DNA of 64,000 bases from Bacillota bacterium (GTDB lineage: Bacteria > Bacillota > SHA-98 > UBA4971): contig DUSX01000004.1 of assembly GCA_012842395.1 (NCBI GenBank), positions 62,001 through 126,000 of the forward strand. The letters are read 5' to 3'. How positions within the stretch are numbered: position 1 is the first letter of the stretch; each line of letters starts with the position of its first letter. Below are positions 36,613 to 46,490 of the stretch, piece by piece. The notes under the pieces were generated by a model that was not told the DNA's origin, searched no databases, and saw nothing but the letters and a program-made list of their open reading frames with translations. Made by a program: the position numbers and the translations under genes.

Positions 36613-38004
36613 TCATCCATATAACTTCTCTCCGGGCGCCCTTGATCCTTCCTCCGAGGTGCCGGGCGGAAAAACTCTTCTTGCCGTGACGCCCTGGGCG
36701 TTCGCTGCGACGACGGAGACGGGGACGAGTTCTCCCTCAACACCCGCCTCCGATCGAAACTCAACCCGCACATAGGTGCTCCCGGGACCCTTTGCCGTAC
36801 CTGTGCCAGCGTCGTACTCCTCCACGAGCGCTTCCTCACGCGACCCCACCAGGCTCCGGTGAAACTCGAGCATGAGCTCGCGGCCCAGCGCGATCATCGC
36901 GTCACTACGGGCCCGCTTCTCAGCCGGGTCGACCTGGTCCCCCATCCTGGCAGCACGTGTGCCAGGCCTGGGTGAATACGCGAACACGTGGATTCTGGAG
37001 AACCCCATGCGCCTCACGAACTCAAGCGAACGAGCGAAGCGATCCCTCGTTTCTCCCGGGAAGCCCACCATGACATCGGTGGTGATTCCGCAAGGCTGGA
37101 TCTGCTCGCGTATCCGTTCGATGAGACGCTCGTAGTCCGCGGCACGGTACCTCCTGTTCATCAGGGCGAGGATGCCGTCGTCCCCGCTTTGAAGCGGTAT
37201 GTGAAAGTGCTTTGCTACCTTGGGAAGCCTCGCCACGGCATGTATGAGCCGTTCGTCGACATCTAGGGGCTCGACCGAGCTAAGCCGCACCCTGCCGAGT
37301 CCCGTAACTTCGTGGACCCGCTCCACCAACCATGCGAGGTCTGGGCGAGCGCCGCCCTCGAGCTCGGCCAGGTCCCTGCCGTAGGCGCCCAGATGGACGC
37401 CGGTCAACACGATCTCCCTGTGGCCCGACCGCACGAGCTTCTCAACCTCGGAAAGCACGCTCTTGGGATCGCGACTTCTTGACACCCCGCGTGCAAGCGG
37501 CACCCTGCAATAGGAGCAGAACTCGTCACACCCCTCCTGGACCTTGACAAAGCCGCGTGTCCTCGCACGAACCGCCCCAAAGGGAAGCTCCTCAAACGCG
37601 CCGCCCGGGCGGCCCTTCGCGGCCTCGACCAGGGGGGCGCGCGCCTCGCCCCTCATGGCCTTTTCCACGAGGTCCACGAGCTTTGTCCTCTCCAGAATCC
37701 CCGCGACCACGTCCACCCCTGGGATCGCAGCGACCTCATCCGGCGCCACCTGCGCGTAGCATCCGACAACGGCCACGATGGCCGACGGGTTCTTGCGCTT
37801 CGCGCGCCGAATTGCCTGCCTGGACTTTTTCTCGCCCATGCTCGTGACCGTGCAGGTGTTGACGCAGTACACGTCGGCAGGGGAATCGAAATCCACGATC
37901 TCGTAGCCCCGCTCGCGGAAGAGCTGCGCCAGCCCTTCGGTATCATACTGGTTCACCTTGCACCCCAACGTGTAGAAGGCGCACCTTAGCGTCTTCCCAG
38001 GCAA
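36613..38004 (-). CDS. mtaB: tRNA (t6A37) methylthiotransferase MtaB
   Basis: MtaB is a radical-SAM enzyme that adds a methylthio group to t6A at tRNA position 37. The 463-aa protein has the N-terminal cluster cysteines in TLGCKVNQYD, NTCTVT and VVGCYAQ, the radical-SAM CxxxCxxC in GCDEFCSYCRVPLARG, HFHIPLQSGDD and a C-terminal TRAM domain. The start is a TTG immediately after the rsmE stop (TAG-TTG), with GGGGAGATG nine bases upstream. Confidence 0.95.
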   Translation of the reverse strand: MPGKTLRCAFYTLGCKVNQYDTEGLAQLFRERGYEIVDFDSPADVYCVNTCTVTSMGEKKSRQAIRRAKRKNPSAIVAVVGCYAQVAPDEVAAIPGVDVVAGILERTKLVDLVEKAMRGEARAPLVEAAKGRPGGAFEELPFGAVRARTRGFVKVQEGCDEFCSYCRVPLARGVSRSRDPKSVLSEVEKLVRSGHREIVLTGVHLGAYGRDLAELEGGARPDLAWLVERVHEVTGLGRVRLSSVEPLDVDERLIHAVARLPKVAKHFHIPLQSGDDGILALMNRRYRAADYERLIERIREQIQPCGITTDVMVGFPGETRDRFARSLEFVRRMGFSRIHVFAYSPRPGTRAARMGDQVDPAEKRARSDAMIALGRELMLEFHRSLVGSREEALVEEYDAGTGTAKGPGSTYVRVEFRSEAGVEGELVPVSVVAANAQGVTARRVFPPGTSEEGSRAPGEKLYG

Positions 38005-38838
38005 CTAGCACATCTCCCCGGCCTCGTACAGAATGACGGATGCCACGACGAGCCCCGCCGTTTCAGTGCGAAGTATCCTCGGCCCCAGACCGCATGTTAC
38101 CGCACCACACTCTACAGCTTGTCCAACCTCTTCGCGGGAAAACCCGCCCTCGGGGCCGATGAGCACGAAGATGTCGCGGGCGCCGCTGCGCTCGCGCAGC
38201 ACTTCCCGGATGCCCCGCGATCTCTCGAGCTCCCAGGGCATGATCGTCAAGTGGTCATCCCCCTCACCCGCGCACGCCTCCGCCGACAAGCGTATGAACG
38301 CTAGCGCCTCCTGGAAGCTCATGATGTCAAGCACGTCAGGCACGCGCTGCCGACCGGACTGCTTGGCCGCCTCCCGCGCGATCCGCCTCCACCGCTCAAC
38401 CCTTCTCGGCGCCGCGGTCGGATCGGGCCGCGCGACGGTGCGCTCCGTTACGACAGGCACGAAACGGCCGACACCGACCTCGGTGTTCCTCCTGATGACC
38501 TCGTCCATCTTGTCGCCCTTCGGGACCCCTTGCAGGAGAGAAATGAATACAGAGGGCTCACGGCATACGTCGTTGCCCTCTGCGAGCGTCAACTGCACCT
38601 CATCACTGGCGGCCCACGTGATAAGTCCGCGGCGCTCAGCACCTGTGCCGTCCACGACCTCGATCTCGTCGCCCGGTCCAAGCCTGAGAACGCGGACGAT
38701 GTGCCGCGCATCCTGGCCGGTTATCACCGCTCGAGAGCCGGATTCTGTGTGCCCGGGCACGAAGAATCTTGGGCGCCCGCGCTCACGCGTGGCGCTCCCA
38801 TGCGTCGCGGACCTTTTGGAAGAAGGTTCTCGGTTCAT
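38005..38838 (-). CDS. rsmE: 16S rRNA (uracil-1498-N3)-methyltransferase
   Basis: RsmE methylates U1498 of 16S rRNA. It has the N-terminal PUA-like segment PRFFVPG...[22 protein letters not shown], then [28 protein letters not shown], and the SPOUT knot [15 protein letters not shown] and [15 protein letters not shown]. The ATG at 38838 gives 277 aa and overlaps dnaJ by 56 bases; no later in-frame start precedes the conserved PRFFV. The usual prmA gene between dnaJ and rsmE is missing. Confidence 0.93.
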   Translation of the reverse strand: MNREPSSKRSATHGSATRERGRPRFFVPGHTESGSRAVITGQDARHIVRVLRLGPGDEIEVVDGTGAERRGLITWAASDEVQLTLAEGNDVCREPSVFISLLQGVPKGDKMDEVIRRNTEVGVGRFVPVVTERTVARPDPTAAPRRVERWRRIAREAAKQSGRQRVPDVLDIMSFQEALAFIRLSAEACAGEGDDHLTIMPWELERSRGIREVLRERSGARDIFVLIGPEGGFSREEVGQAVECGAVTCGLGPRILRTETAGLVVASVILYEAGEMC

Positions 38839-39931
38839 CGTCAGTCTTGTGTGCACCCCGCAGCCTGGCGAGCTCGCGAATGAGCTCCTTCTCCCTGTCT
38901 GTAAGCCTCGTCGGCGTCACGACTTTGACCCGGACGTACTGATCCCCGCGGGGCCCGCCGTGTACGTCCGGAATCCCTTTCCCTCTGAGGCGGAAAGCCG
39001 TCCCGGTCTGGGTGCCTTCTGGCACCTGCACCGAAGCTCTGCCGCCGAGCGCTGGCACCTCGATCTCGTCGCCCAGGGCGGCTTGCCAAACGCTTATGGG
39101 GACCTCGCAGTAGATGTCGTTCCCCCGGCGCTCGAAAATCTCATGCGGCCTCACGGTGATGAACACGAAGAGATCCCCCGGCGGCCCGCCGCGCGTCCCG
39201 GCCTCGCCTTCGCCAGCCACGCGCACGCGCATTCCCGAGTCCACCCCGGCAGGGATCCTGACCCTGATCTTCTTGCGCTTCCGGACCCTTCCCCTCCCCT
39301 GGCACGTCTGGCACGGAGATTCGATCACCCTCCCCTCGCCCCCGCAGCGAGGGCAGGTCGTGATGCTCGTGAATCTTCCGAACGCCGTGGTCCGCACCTG
39401 GGTGGTCTGCCCTCGGCCGCCGCAGACCGGACAGGTGATCGGCGACGTGCCCGGCTTTGCGCCGGTGCCGCCACACGAGGAGCAAGTGTCGAGGCGCACC
39501 ACCTCGATGTCCCTATCGAGCCCGGAGGCGGCCTCTTCAAGGGAGATCTCGAGATCGTACCGGAGGTCAGCCCCGCGCTCTGGGCCCGTGCGCGGGGCAC
39601 GGGCCCCGCCGAAGCCGCCTCCGAAGAACATGTCGAAGATGCTGTCGAACGACGTCCCGAAGTCGCCAAAGTCCCAACCGCCCGCGCCGCCGGGCCCGCC
39701 CGCCGGGCCTTCGGCTGCGTGGCCAAACTGGTCGTACCGGCGCCGTTTCTCGGGGTCGGACAATACCTCGTACGCCTCGTTTATTTCCTTGAACTTCTCC
39801 TCGGCCGACGGATCCTCTTTGTTCATGTCGGGGTGATACTTGCGCGCAAGCTTCCGGAACGCCTTTTTGATCTCGTCCTGGCTCGCGTTCCTGTCCACCC
39901 CGAGGACCTCATAATAATCGCGCTTTGCCAA
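38783..39931 (-). CDS. dnaJ: Chaperone DnaJ
   Basis: DnaJ delivers substrates to DnaK and stimulates its ATPase. The 382-aa type I protein has a J domain ([24 protein letters not shown] with HPD), a Gly/Phe region, and four zinc motifs [24 protein letters not shown] and CQTCQGRG, followed by the C-terminal substrate domains. The start appears to be TTG after GTGAGGA. It lies 46 bases after dnaK. Confidence 0.96.
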   Translation of the reverse strand: MAKRDYYEVLGVDRNASQDEIKKAFRKLARKYHPDMNKEDPSAEEKFKEINEAYEVLSDPEKRRRYDQFGHAAEGPAGGPGGAGGWDFGDFGTSFDSIFDMFFGGGFGGARAPRTGPERGADLRYDLEISLEEAASGLDRDIEVVRLDTCSSCGGTGAKPGTSPITCPVCGGRGQTTQVRTTAFGRFTSITTCPRCGGEGRVIESPCQTCQGRGRVRKRKKIRVRIPAGVDSGMRVRVAGEGEAGTRGGPPGDLFVFITVRPHEIFERRGNDIYCEVPISVWQAALGDEIEVPALGGRASVQVPEGTQTGTAFRLRGKGIPDVHGGPRGDQYVRVKVVTPTRLTDREKELIRELARLRGAHKTDDEPRTFFQKVRDAWERHA

Positions 39932-39977
39932 TCCTCACACCCCTGGACAAGCAGCGATGACGCCGCAGGATGCGGGA

Positions 39978-41870
39978 TTACTCGTCCTTGACCTCTTTAT
40001 ACTCGGCATCGACCACGTCATCGCGCCCTGACGAGCGCGTCCCGCCCGCGCCTGCGGAAGACCCGCCCGTCCCTGTCGCTCCGCCGTCTCCGGCTGCACC
40101 GCCGCCGCCCGCTCCTGCTCCAGCTCCGGCAGCTCCAGCGCGGCTGTACATGGCTGTGGTCACCTCGTGCAGGGCGCTTAGGAGCTCGTCCTTGCGAGCC
40201 TTGATGGTCGCGATATCCTTGCCGGCCAGCGCCGACCGCAGGCCCTCCTTCGCCCTCTCGACCTTGGCCGCTTGATCGCTGGATATCTTGTCCTTGTGCT
40301 CCCTGAGCGTCTTCTCAGCGGTGTACACCAGCGAGTCGGCCTCGTTTCGGAGCTCAGCCTCTTCCTTTCTGCGCTTGTCCTCCTCCGCGTGGGCTTCCGC
40401 TTCCTTCACCATGCGCTCGATGTCCTCGCGGGACACGCCGCTCGAGGAGGTGATGGTGATCTTCTGTTCGCGCCCGGTTCCGAGGTCCTTGGCAGACACG
40501 TGGACGATCCCGTTCACATCAATGTCGAAGGTCACCTCGATCTGGGGCACCCCCCGGGGCGCAGGCGGTATCCCAGTCAACTGGAACCTGCCAAGGGACA
40601 CGTTGTCAGCGGCCATCGGGCGCTCACCCTGCAGCACGTTGATCTCGACGGTGGTCTGGTTGTCGGCCGCAGTCGAGAATATCTGCTTCTTGGTAGTGGG
40701 GATCGTGGTGTTGCGCTCGATGAGCTTCGTGAAAACCCCTCCAAGGGTCTCGATCCCAAGCGAAAGGGGCGTCACGTCGAGGAGCAGCACATCATGCACC
40801 TCGCCCGAGAGCACGCCGGCCTGGATGGCCGCGCCCAGAGCCACGACCTCGTCCGGGTTCACGCCCTTGTGGGGTTCCTTGCCGATAAGGTCTCTGATAG
40901 CCCTCTGGACCGCCGGCATCCTAGTCTGCCCGCCCACGAGGATCACTTTGTCGATGTCCTTGGGCTCGAGCCCCGCGTCTTCCAACGCCCTGCGCGTGGG
41001 CCCCAGGGTCTTTTCAACGAGGTCCTGGGTGAGCTCCTCCAATTTCGCCCTCGTGAGCGTCATATCGAGGTGCAGCGGCTGCCCGCTCGAATCGGCGGCG
41101 ATGAACGGAAGGTTGATGTTCGCGGTCACTAGGCCTGACAGCTCGATCTTAGCCTTCTCAGCCGCCTCGGTCAGTCGCTGCAGCGTGACCCTGTCTTTGC
41201 GCAGGTCTATCCCGTGCTGTTTCATGAATTCCTCTGCGATGTAATCCACGATCCGCTTGTCGAAGTCGTCCCCGCCGAGGAGGTTGTTGCCCGACGTGGC
41301 CTTCACCTCGAAGACGCCGTCCCCGAGCTCCAGAATGGACACGTCGAACGTGCCGCCACCGAGGTCGAACACGAGGATCGTGTGGTCCTGGCCCTTGTCG
41401 AGCCCATAGGCCAGGGCGGCAGCGGTTGGCTCGTTGATGATCCGAAGGACCTCGAGGCCTGCGATCCTTCCCGCATCCTTCGTCGCTTGGCGCTGCGCGT
41501 CGGTGAAGTACGCCGGGACAGTGATCACGGCCTTGTCGATCTTTTCGCCAAGGTACGCCTCAGCGTCCTCCTTGAGCTTCCGGAGGATCATGGCGGAGAT
41601 CTCCTGCGGGGTGTACTCCTTATCGTCGATCTTCACTCTATAAGTTGTGCCCATCTTTCGCTTGATGGAGAGAACGGTCCTCTCAGGGTTGACGACCGCC
41701 TGCCTCTTCGCAACCTGACCGACCATCCGCTCCCCTGTCTTCGAAAACGCCACAGCCGAGGGAGTGAGCCTCGAGCCCTCGGCGTTCGGGATGACCTTCG
41801 CCTCGCCGCCTTCCATCACGGCGATCACTGAGTTGGTTGTTCCGAGATCTATTCCCACTACTCGCGACAT
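39978..41870 (-). CDS. dnaK: Chaperone DnaK (Hsp70)
   Basis: DnaK is the central Hsp70 chaperone. The 630-aa protein begins [22 protein letters not shown] and shows [33 protein letters not shown] and [14 protein letters not shown]. The substrate domain has [15 protein letters not shown], and the tail is Gly-rich ending [14 protein letters not shown]. Two adjacent ATG codons follow GGGGGGTAGG; I chose the second. A longer in-frame reading runs back into grpE and is rejected. It lies 142 bases after grpE. Confidence 0.97.
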   Translation of the reverse strand: MSRVVGIDLGTTNSVIAVMEGGEAKVIPNAEGSRLTPSAVAFSKTGERMVGQVAKRQAVVNPERTVLSIKRKMGTTYRVKIDDKEYTPQEISAMILRKLKEDAEAYLGEKIDKAVITVPAYFTDAQRQATKDAGRIAGLEVLRIINEPTAAALAYGLDKGQDHTILVFDLGGGTFDVSILELGDGVFEVKATSGNNLLGGDDFDKRIVDYIAEEFMKQHGIDLRKDRVTLQRLTEAAEKAKIELSGLVTANINLPFIAADSSGQPLHLDMTLTRAKLEELTQDLVEKTLGPTRRALEDAGLEPKDIDKVILVGGQTRMPAVQRAIRDLIGKEPHKGVNPDEVVALGAAIQAGVLSGEVHDVLLLDVTPLSLGIETLGGVFTKLIERNTTIPTTKKQIFSTAADNQTTVEINVLQGERPMAADNVSLGRFQLTGIPPAPRGVPQIEVTFDIDVNGIVHVSAKDLGTGREQKITITSSSGVSREDIERMVKEAEAHAEEDKRRKEEAELRNEADSLVYTAEKTLREHKDKISSDQAAKVERAKEGLRSALAGKDIATIKARKDELLSALHEVTTAMYSRAGAAGAGAGAGGGGAAGDGGATGTGGSSAGAGGTRSSGRDDVVDAEYKEVKDE

Positions 41871-42012
41871 CATCCTACCCCCCATCTCGTGCGCTGTCAC
41901 CAAATATGCACCGGTGGCGAGGCACGGCACGCGACATCGCCTCGCCCCCCTGTACCGTTCGTCCCGCTCGAGCCCGCACACTCGGCGCTCGACGCCCAGC
42001 CCCGCCTGGCGT

Positions 42013-42738
42013 TCAGTCTGCCGCCCCCTGGGTGTCGGGCGGCTTCGCGTCTTCGCCCGATTGATCGTTGACCCGGTCCGCACGCGACTCCAAGAGCTCG
42101 TCGCCGCTGTCCAAGTGCTGAGGCTCGCCTGCGGCCGCCTCGCCGGCCGATTGCCGGTCAGGCTTGCATGCCACCGTGACGAGCGCAGGCCTGATGACGC
42201 GGTCCTTGGATGCGTATCCCCGCTGGACCTCCTCCAGAACCACGCCCTCCTCCACCGAGTCGGTGGGCACCCTTAGTATAGCCTCATGCCTCATGGGGTC
42301 AAAAGGCTCCCCGGCGGCGGAGATCGGCTTTACCCCCTCCTTCTCGAGGAATTCGAGAAACTTGCCCATCACGAGATCGAGGCCCCGGGCTGTGGCTTCG
42401 TCAGCCGCCGTGCCGGTCTTGGCGTGTTTTATCGCACGCTCCAGGCTATCCAGGGCCGGAAGCATGTCTTTGACCAGGCCCTCCACAACCAACGCCCGCA
42501 GCTCCGCCTGCTCGCGGGCCGCCCGTTTCTTGAAGTTCTCCAGATCAGCCTGGGCTCGCTGCCAACCGGCGAGATATCTCTCCTTGAGCGCGATCTCTTC
42601 CTTCAGCATCGCCTCAAGGCTCGGCCCGTTGCCGACGTCCTGGGAGGGAGTGCCTTCTTGCGGTTCACCCTCGGGATGACCGCCCTTTTCACCTTCCGCG
42701 GGTGCACCACCCTGGCCCTGCAAAGCGTCCTCGCTCAC
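42013..42738 (-). CDS. grpE: Nucleotide exchange factor GrpE
   Basis: GrpE releases ADP from DnaK. The 241-aa protein has a disordered acidic N-terminus, the long helix ([25 protein letters not shown]) and the beta-wing [42 protein letters not shown]. It has an unusually long C-terminal tail of about 45 polar residues. Its GTG start overlaps the chaperonin stop by four bases (GTGA). Confidence 0.96.
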   Translation of the reverse strand: MSEDALQGQGGAPAEGEKGGHPEGEPQEGTPSQDVGNGPSLEAMLKEEIALKERYLAGWQRAQADLENFKKRAAREQAELRALVVEGLVKDMLPALDSLERAIKHAKTGTAADEATARGLDLVMGKFLEFLEKEGVKPISAAGEPFDPMRHEAILRVPTDSVEEGVVLEEVQRGYASKDRVIRPALVTVACKPDRQSAGEAAAGEPQHLDSGDELLESRADRVNDQSGEDAKPPDTQGAAD

Positions 42739-44297
42739 GTGCCCGCCTCCTTCGCCTCACCTACGTTATCCTCTCTCTTTTTCACTATCCTGTCAATCCT
42801 GAGGACAGCCTCCCCCACCTCCGCGGCGGCTTTCAGCGCGTACAGCTTCACGGGGGCGGGATCGACCACGCCCATTACGAGCATGTCGGCTATCTCACCC
42901 GTGTCACAGTCTATGGCGAGACAGTCGCTTCCCGCCGCTGCCTGCGCGGTCACGACTTCCTCGACTTTCTCGAGAGGGTTGTACCCGGCGTTCTGAACAA
43001 TCTGGGCAAGCGGGCGCTTCAGCGCGGCCACGACGCAGTCCACGCCATAAGCCGCCATGCCCTTCACCTCGTGCCTCACCGCCGCAAGGCTCCTCGCGGC
43101 GGAGATCTCGGCCGCCCCACCGCCCGGGACCACGCCTCCTCTGACAGCGGCCTGCACCGCCGAGACGGCGTCATGCGCGATTCTCTCGCGCTCCCCGACG
43201 ACGTCTCTCGTCGCTGCGCCCACAACGATCGTGGCCATCGGCCTGCCCCGTCCGCCGACTATCCGGATCTCCGAAAGCTTTTCATCCTCGTACACCCTCT
43301 CTGCGGTCCCGAGGACCTTCTCGATCTCGGCGACAGGCCTCGCAAGCCACGAACGCTTCACCGGACGCGCGCCCGTGTGTTCAGCCACCTTTCTAAGGTC
43401 GCGCCACGACACCCTCGTCGCGACCATCACACCCGCATCCGTGAGGATATCCTCCGCGACATCCGCGATCCCGTGATCCACCAAGATCACGTTGACCCCG
43501 CACGCCACCAGGCGTCTCAGGTTGTTCTCGAACTCCTCCTGGAGCGAGAAATGCCTCTCGATGCCACGCTCGGTGGCGAGCGCTTCATCATCGAGCTTCT
43601 CAGGCTCGAGCGCGTCATCGACCACGAGGATCCTCGCCGTGGCCACGCTTACAGGCATGTGCCTGTTGTGCCTGGCCTTCTTCACGATGACCCCCATGAA
43701 TACCTCGTTTGCTGCCCCCTCCTGGGCGACTATGGCGTCCCGAAGCCGGAACGCCGGGTCGAGTAGGCTGTCCACGCCGACAAGCCTCGCGGCGTCCACG
43801 GCGAGCGCGGCTATGTCGCGATGTCCTCGTCCGGCAGTGTAAGCCACTCGGAGAAGGAGAGGGTCGTCCAGGCCCTCAATGGGACGTGCGGACCGCTCCA
43901 GCGACTCAAGGGCCGCTTTCGCGCCCGCCCTGACCCCGTCTATGAGACGCGGCACGGGCACGCCGTCGGCGACCATGTCCAGCCCGGCCTGCACGAGCGC
44001 GCTGGCCATTATCGTGGCGGTGGTGGTCCCGTCGCCGATCTCCTCTTGCTGGGCTCGGGCGACGTTGATGAGCATCCTCGCAGCGGGGTGCGTCGCCTCC
44101 ATGCGCTCGAGGATCGTGCACCCGTCGTTTGTCACGACCACGTCCCCGAACCTGTCGACGAGCATCGTGTCCAGCCCCTTAGGCCCGATCGTGCCCTCTA
44201 CGGCGGACGCCACCGCGCGAAGCGCAGACGCGTTGGAGATGAGCGCCGCCATCCTCTCGTTCCCAGTGCCCTCCGCCGCCTTGTGAGGCTCGCCCAA
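42735..44297 (-). CDS. Archaeal-like (group II/III) chaperonin in the dnaK operon
   Basis: The 520-aa protein belongs to the thermosome/TCP-1 side of the chaperonin superfamily, not to GroEL. It has [25 protein letters not shown], the ATPase [10 protein letters not shown] (from residue 88), [16 protein letters not shown] in the apical domain, [16 protein letters not shown] and [24 protein letters not shown]. Such bacterial homologues are known in Carboxydothermus hydrogenoformans and relatives as group III chaperonins, also in the dnaK locus. The start is probably TTG. It lies between hrcA and grpE, so CIRCE heat-shock control is expected. No groES/groEL is in the window. Confidence 0.93.
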   Translation of the reverse strand: MGEPHKAAEGTGNERMAALISNASALRAVASAVEGTIGPKGLDTMLVDRFGDVVVTNDGCTILERMEATHPAARMLINVARAQQEEIGDGTTTATIMASALVQAGLDMVADGVPVPRLIDGVRAGAKAALESLERSARPIEGLDDPLLLRVAYTAGRGHRDIAALAVDAARLVGVDSLLDPAFRLRDAIVAQEGAANEVFMGVIVKKARHNRHMPVSVATARILVVDDALEPEKLDDEALATERGIERHFSLQEEFENNLRRLVACGVNVILVDHGIADVAEDILTDAGVMVATRVSWRDLRKVAEHTGARPVKRSWLARPVAEIEKVLGTAERVYEDEKLSEIRIVGGRGRPMATIVVGAATRDVVGERERIAHDAVSAVQAAVRGGVVPGGGAAEISAARSLAAVRHEVKGMAAYGVDCVVAALKRPLAQIVQNAGYNPLEKVEEVVTAQAAAGSDCLAIDCDTGEIADMLVMGVVDPAPVKLYALKAAAEVGEAVLRIDRIVKKREDNVGEAKEAGT

Positions 44298-44327
44298 GAA
44301 GACCCCTCTCTTCCCGGAAACAGTTTT

Positions 44328-44354
44328 ATGGGGCTAAGCTGACCTTAACCCCAT
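44328..44354. other. Imperfect palindrome between hrcA and the chaperonin gene
   Basis: ATGGGG-C-TAAG...CTTA-A-CCCCAT forms a near-symmetrical hairpin in the 102-base gap between hrcA and the chaperonin gene. No T-tract follows on the minus strand, so it is not a standard terminator. It may be an RNA processing or stability element. Confidence 0.4.
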
Positions 44355-44399
44355 GCGCCTGGAAACACCCCATGCCGTGCAGTGACCGCCGCGCTTGTG

Positions 44400-45449
44400 T
44401 TACATGAGGAGGATCCTCGTGAGGACATCGCCGAGGTTCTCGGCCACGAACTCAACCAGAGCCACGACGCGCGAGTAGTGCATGCGGGTCGGGCCGACGA
44501 CGCCGAGAGCCCCCATGGGGACGCCCCGGACCTCGTACGGCGCACTCACGATGCTGCAGGGCTTCATGCTCGGGTGCCCTGCTTCGCGGCCGATCATCAC
44601 GGTCACGCCCCTCGCTTCAACCACACCGGACAGAAGCGCGTAAAGCGCGTCGTCTTCGGCCAGAAACTCGAGCACCGTCCGGGCCTTCGAGATATCCTGG
44701 AACTCTGGCTGCTCGAGAAGATTCACCTGTCCATCGCTGTACACTTGCTCCTCGTGCCGGTCTTCCAGCGACTGCGCGATCGCCTCGAGCGCGGCGTCGA
44801 CGAAGGTGTTGTACTCGTCGAGCTCTGCCTTGATCTCGCGCAGGAGCGAGGCGCCGATGCGAGACAGCGGAAGATTGGCAAGCCGCGAATTGAGGAACTC
44901 TGCGATGTTTGCCAGCTGCTGCCTCGTCAGCGGATGCCCCGTCGCAACGAGGTGAGTGCGAACGAAACCGGGATCAATTACGAGGACAACGAGCACATTC
45001 ATGCTGTCAACCGGCAGGAGCTCGATCCGCTTGAATACGCCCGCCTTTGAGATCGGCGATAACACGAAAGCGGCGTACTTCGATAGCTGCGCTAGTATAC
45101 GCGCCGTTTCCTCGATTATGAGCTCGATCTCGCGTCGCCTTTCCGCAAGGGTCCGCCTGATCCTCGCTCTCTCATCCTCGGATACGGGCTTGCGCTTCAT
45201 GATGAAGTCGACGTAGAAGCGATATCCCTTCTCGGACGGAATGCGCCCCGCCGATGTATGAGGCTGTTCGAGGTAACCCGATTCCTCGAGATCCGCCATC
45301 TCATTCCTGATCGTGGCAGGACTGACTCCGAGGTTGTACCTACGCGCGATGGTGCGGGATCCTACCGGTTCCGCCGTGTTGATATAGTCATCGGTGACCG
45401 CTTCCAGTATGCGCCTCTTCCTGGCGTCCATGTCAGGCTGGAAGCCCAT
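44400..45449 (-). CDS. hrcA: Heat-inducible transcription repressor HrcA
   Basis: HrcA represses class I heat-shock genes by binding CIRCE. The 349-aa protein has an N-terminal winged helix (RRILEAVTDDYINTAEPVGSRTIARRY, SPATIRNEMADLEESGYLEQPHTSAGRIPSEKGYRFYVD) followed by the GAF-like sensor domain and dimerisation region. I chose the ATG at 45449 after AAGGGGGATCCGTG; an earlier in-frame codon lies inside the CIRCE region. It is the first gene of the operon. Confidence 0.96.
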   Translation of the reverse strand: MGFQPDMDARKRRILEAVTDDYINTAEPVGSRTIARRYNLGVSPATIRNEMADLEESGYLEQPHTSAGRIPSEKGYRFYVDFIMKRKPVSEDERARIRRTLAERRREIELIIEETARILAQLSKYAAFVLSPISKAGVFKRIELLPVDSMNVLVVLVIDPGFVRTHLVATGHPLTRQQLANIAEFLNSRLANLPLSRIGASLLREIKAELDEYNTFVDAALEAIAQSLEDRHEEQVYSDGQVNLLEQPEFQDISKARTVLEFLAEDDALYALLSGVVEARGVTVMIGREAGHPSMKPCSIVSAPYEVRGVPMGALGVVGPTRMHYSRVVALVEFVAENLGDVLTRILLM

Positions 45450-45472
45450 CACGGATCCCCCTTCGTCCTTTG

Positions 45473-45499
45473 TTAGCACTCACACAACCAGAGTGCTAA
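45473..45499 (-). promoter_or_regulatory. CIRCE operator
   Basis: A perfect 9-bp inverted repeat TTAGCACTC/GAGTGCTAA with a 9-base spacer matches the CIRCE consensus exactly. It sits between the promoter and the hrcA start, where HrcA binding would block transcription of the whole operon. Confidence 0.97.
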
Positions 45500-45512
45500 A
45501 CTTCCCGCGATA

Positions 45513-45542
45513 AACATACCACCGGGCTTCGCCCTTTGTCAA
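45513..45542 (-). promoter_or_regulatory. Sigma-A-like promoter of the hrcA heat-shock operon
   Basis: TTGACA and TATGTT are separated by 18 bases on the minus strand, and the CIRCE repeat starts 13 bases downstream of the -10, covering the expected transcription start. Confidence 0.8.
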
Positions 45543-45628
45543 GCGCGTTTTCGCGGCCCCGCGGCCCCGTCAGGCTGCAAGTCCTGCGGAGCGGTGCCCC
45601 GTCAACCCCAGCCATATGTGGTCCACTG

Positions 45629-46057
45629 TCAACGCCCCCATAGGGAGACGAGCGCACCAAGCGCGAAGATGACCGCTGCTTGGGTGAAGACCCCCCAAGG
45701 GAAGGCGAGGCGCCTGTGCCGGACAAGCCCGCTGTGGGATGGGAACAGGAGGCGGAGCCGCCCGTGCGGCCTGAAAGCTCTGGGGAATAGATACGCCGCA
45801 GCAACCTCCAGGTCGGGTAGCGCGCCCCCGAGGCCGCCAGCGATGGCCCGGACGTCGGCACCGGCAGCCAGCACGGCGAGGGCAAGCGCGCACGTGGCGA
45901 TCACGTCTAGGGCGCCCCACCAGTGGTTGGTGTACTCGGAATGCGGCACCGCGTCCAGCACAGCATGGCTCACAAGACCCGTGCAGGCCGCGCTGATGGG
46001 GCCGGGCAGGACAGTCCCTATGGTGCCGCCTGCAATAAAGTGGGCTATGCAGTACAC
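45629..46057 (-). CDS. YdjM-like membrane protein (putative metal-dependent hydrolase fold)
   Basis: The 142-aa hydrophobic protein starts VYCIAHFIAGGTIGTVLPG and has SHAVLDAVPHSEYTNHWWGALD and GGLGGALPDLEV. The spaced His and Asp residues in membrane segments resemble the YdjM/LexA-regulated membrane hydrolase family, but function is unproven. I prefer the GTG at 46057 preceded by GGAGGTG; an earlier in-frame GTG at 46102 is possible. It ends about 90 bases before the hrcA promoter. Confidence 0.6.
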   Translation of the reverse strand: MYCIAHFIAGGTIGTVLPGPISAACTGLVSHAVLDAVPHSEYTNHWWGALDVIATCALALAVLAAGADVRAIAGGLGGALPDLEVAAAYLFPRAFRPHGRLRLLFPSHSGLVRHRRLAFPWGVFTQAAVIFALGALVSLWGR

Positions 46058-46145
46058 CTCGTGCTCCACCTCCGCGAAGTCGCACGGCCACGTGCCGCCC
46101 ACTCGACGCCCGGTCGTTCGTGATTACGTTCAACGCGTGCGCCCG

Positions 46146-46490
46146 TCATCCTCCCTGTCCCCCACGATACATGATGGCGCGTATCGCGCGTCTCATGTAG
46201 CCCACCGCGCGCCGCATGCCTTCGCGGGTCACGGACGTGGCTGCGAGCGCCGCGCGCCGCGCGCTGGCAAGTTCGTCTACAAAGTCGATATGGTATCCGA
46301 CGCCTAGAAGGTACACGTCGTAGCTGTGCTCCCCGGTCCTGTCGATGCGCACCGACGAAGGCGGCCTGTCCAACCCGGTGATGTCGTTCTCGGCCTTCTC
46401 CACGAGGTAAAGCCCGCAGGCAGACGCGACACCGAGGAGTGCGACGCACACCGCAAGCCCGGCCGCCCGGACGACGCTGCTCCGCCTCAT
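46146..46490 (-). CDS. Hypothetical membrane-anchored protein coupled to spoIIP
   Basis: I do not recognise this 114-aa protein. It has an N-terminal signal anchor (VVRAAGLAVCVALLGVASACGLYLV), then a short extracytoplasmic region (RPPSSVRIDRTGEHSYDVYLLGVGYHIDFV) and a basic helical tail. Its ATG overlaps the spoIIP stop by four bases, so it is translationally coupled to spoIIP and probably made in sporulating cells. Confidence 0.65.
   Translation of the reverse strand: MRRSSVVRAAGLAVCVALLGVASACGLYLVEKAENDITGLDRPPSSVRIDRTGEHSYDVYLLGVGYHIDFVDELASARRAALAATSVTREGMRRAVGYMRRAIRAIMYRGGQGG

Noticed and set aside
38033-39991. Long plus-strand reading frame of 652 codons opposite rsmE and dnaJ
   Set aside because: It is a shadow of two well-supported minus-strand genes in GC-rich DNA and has no recognisable domain.
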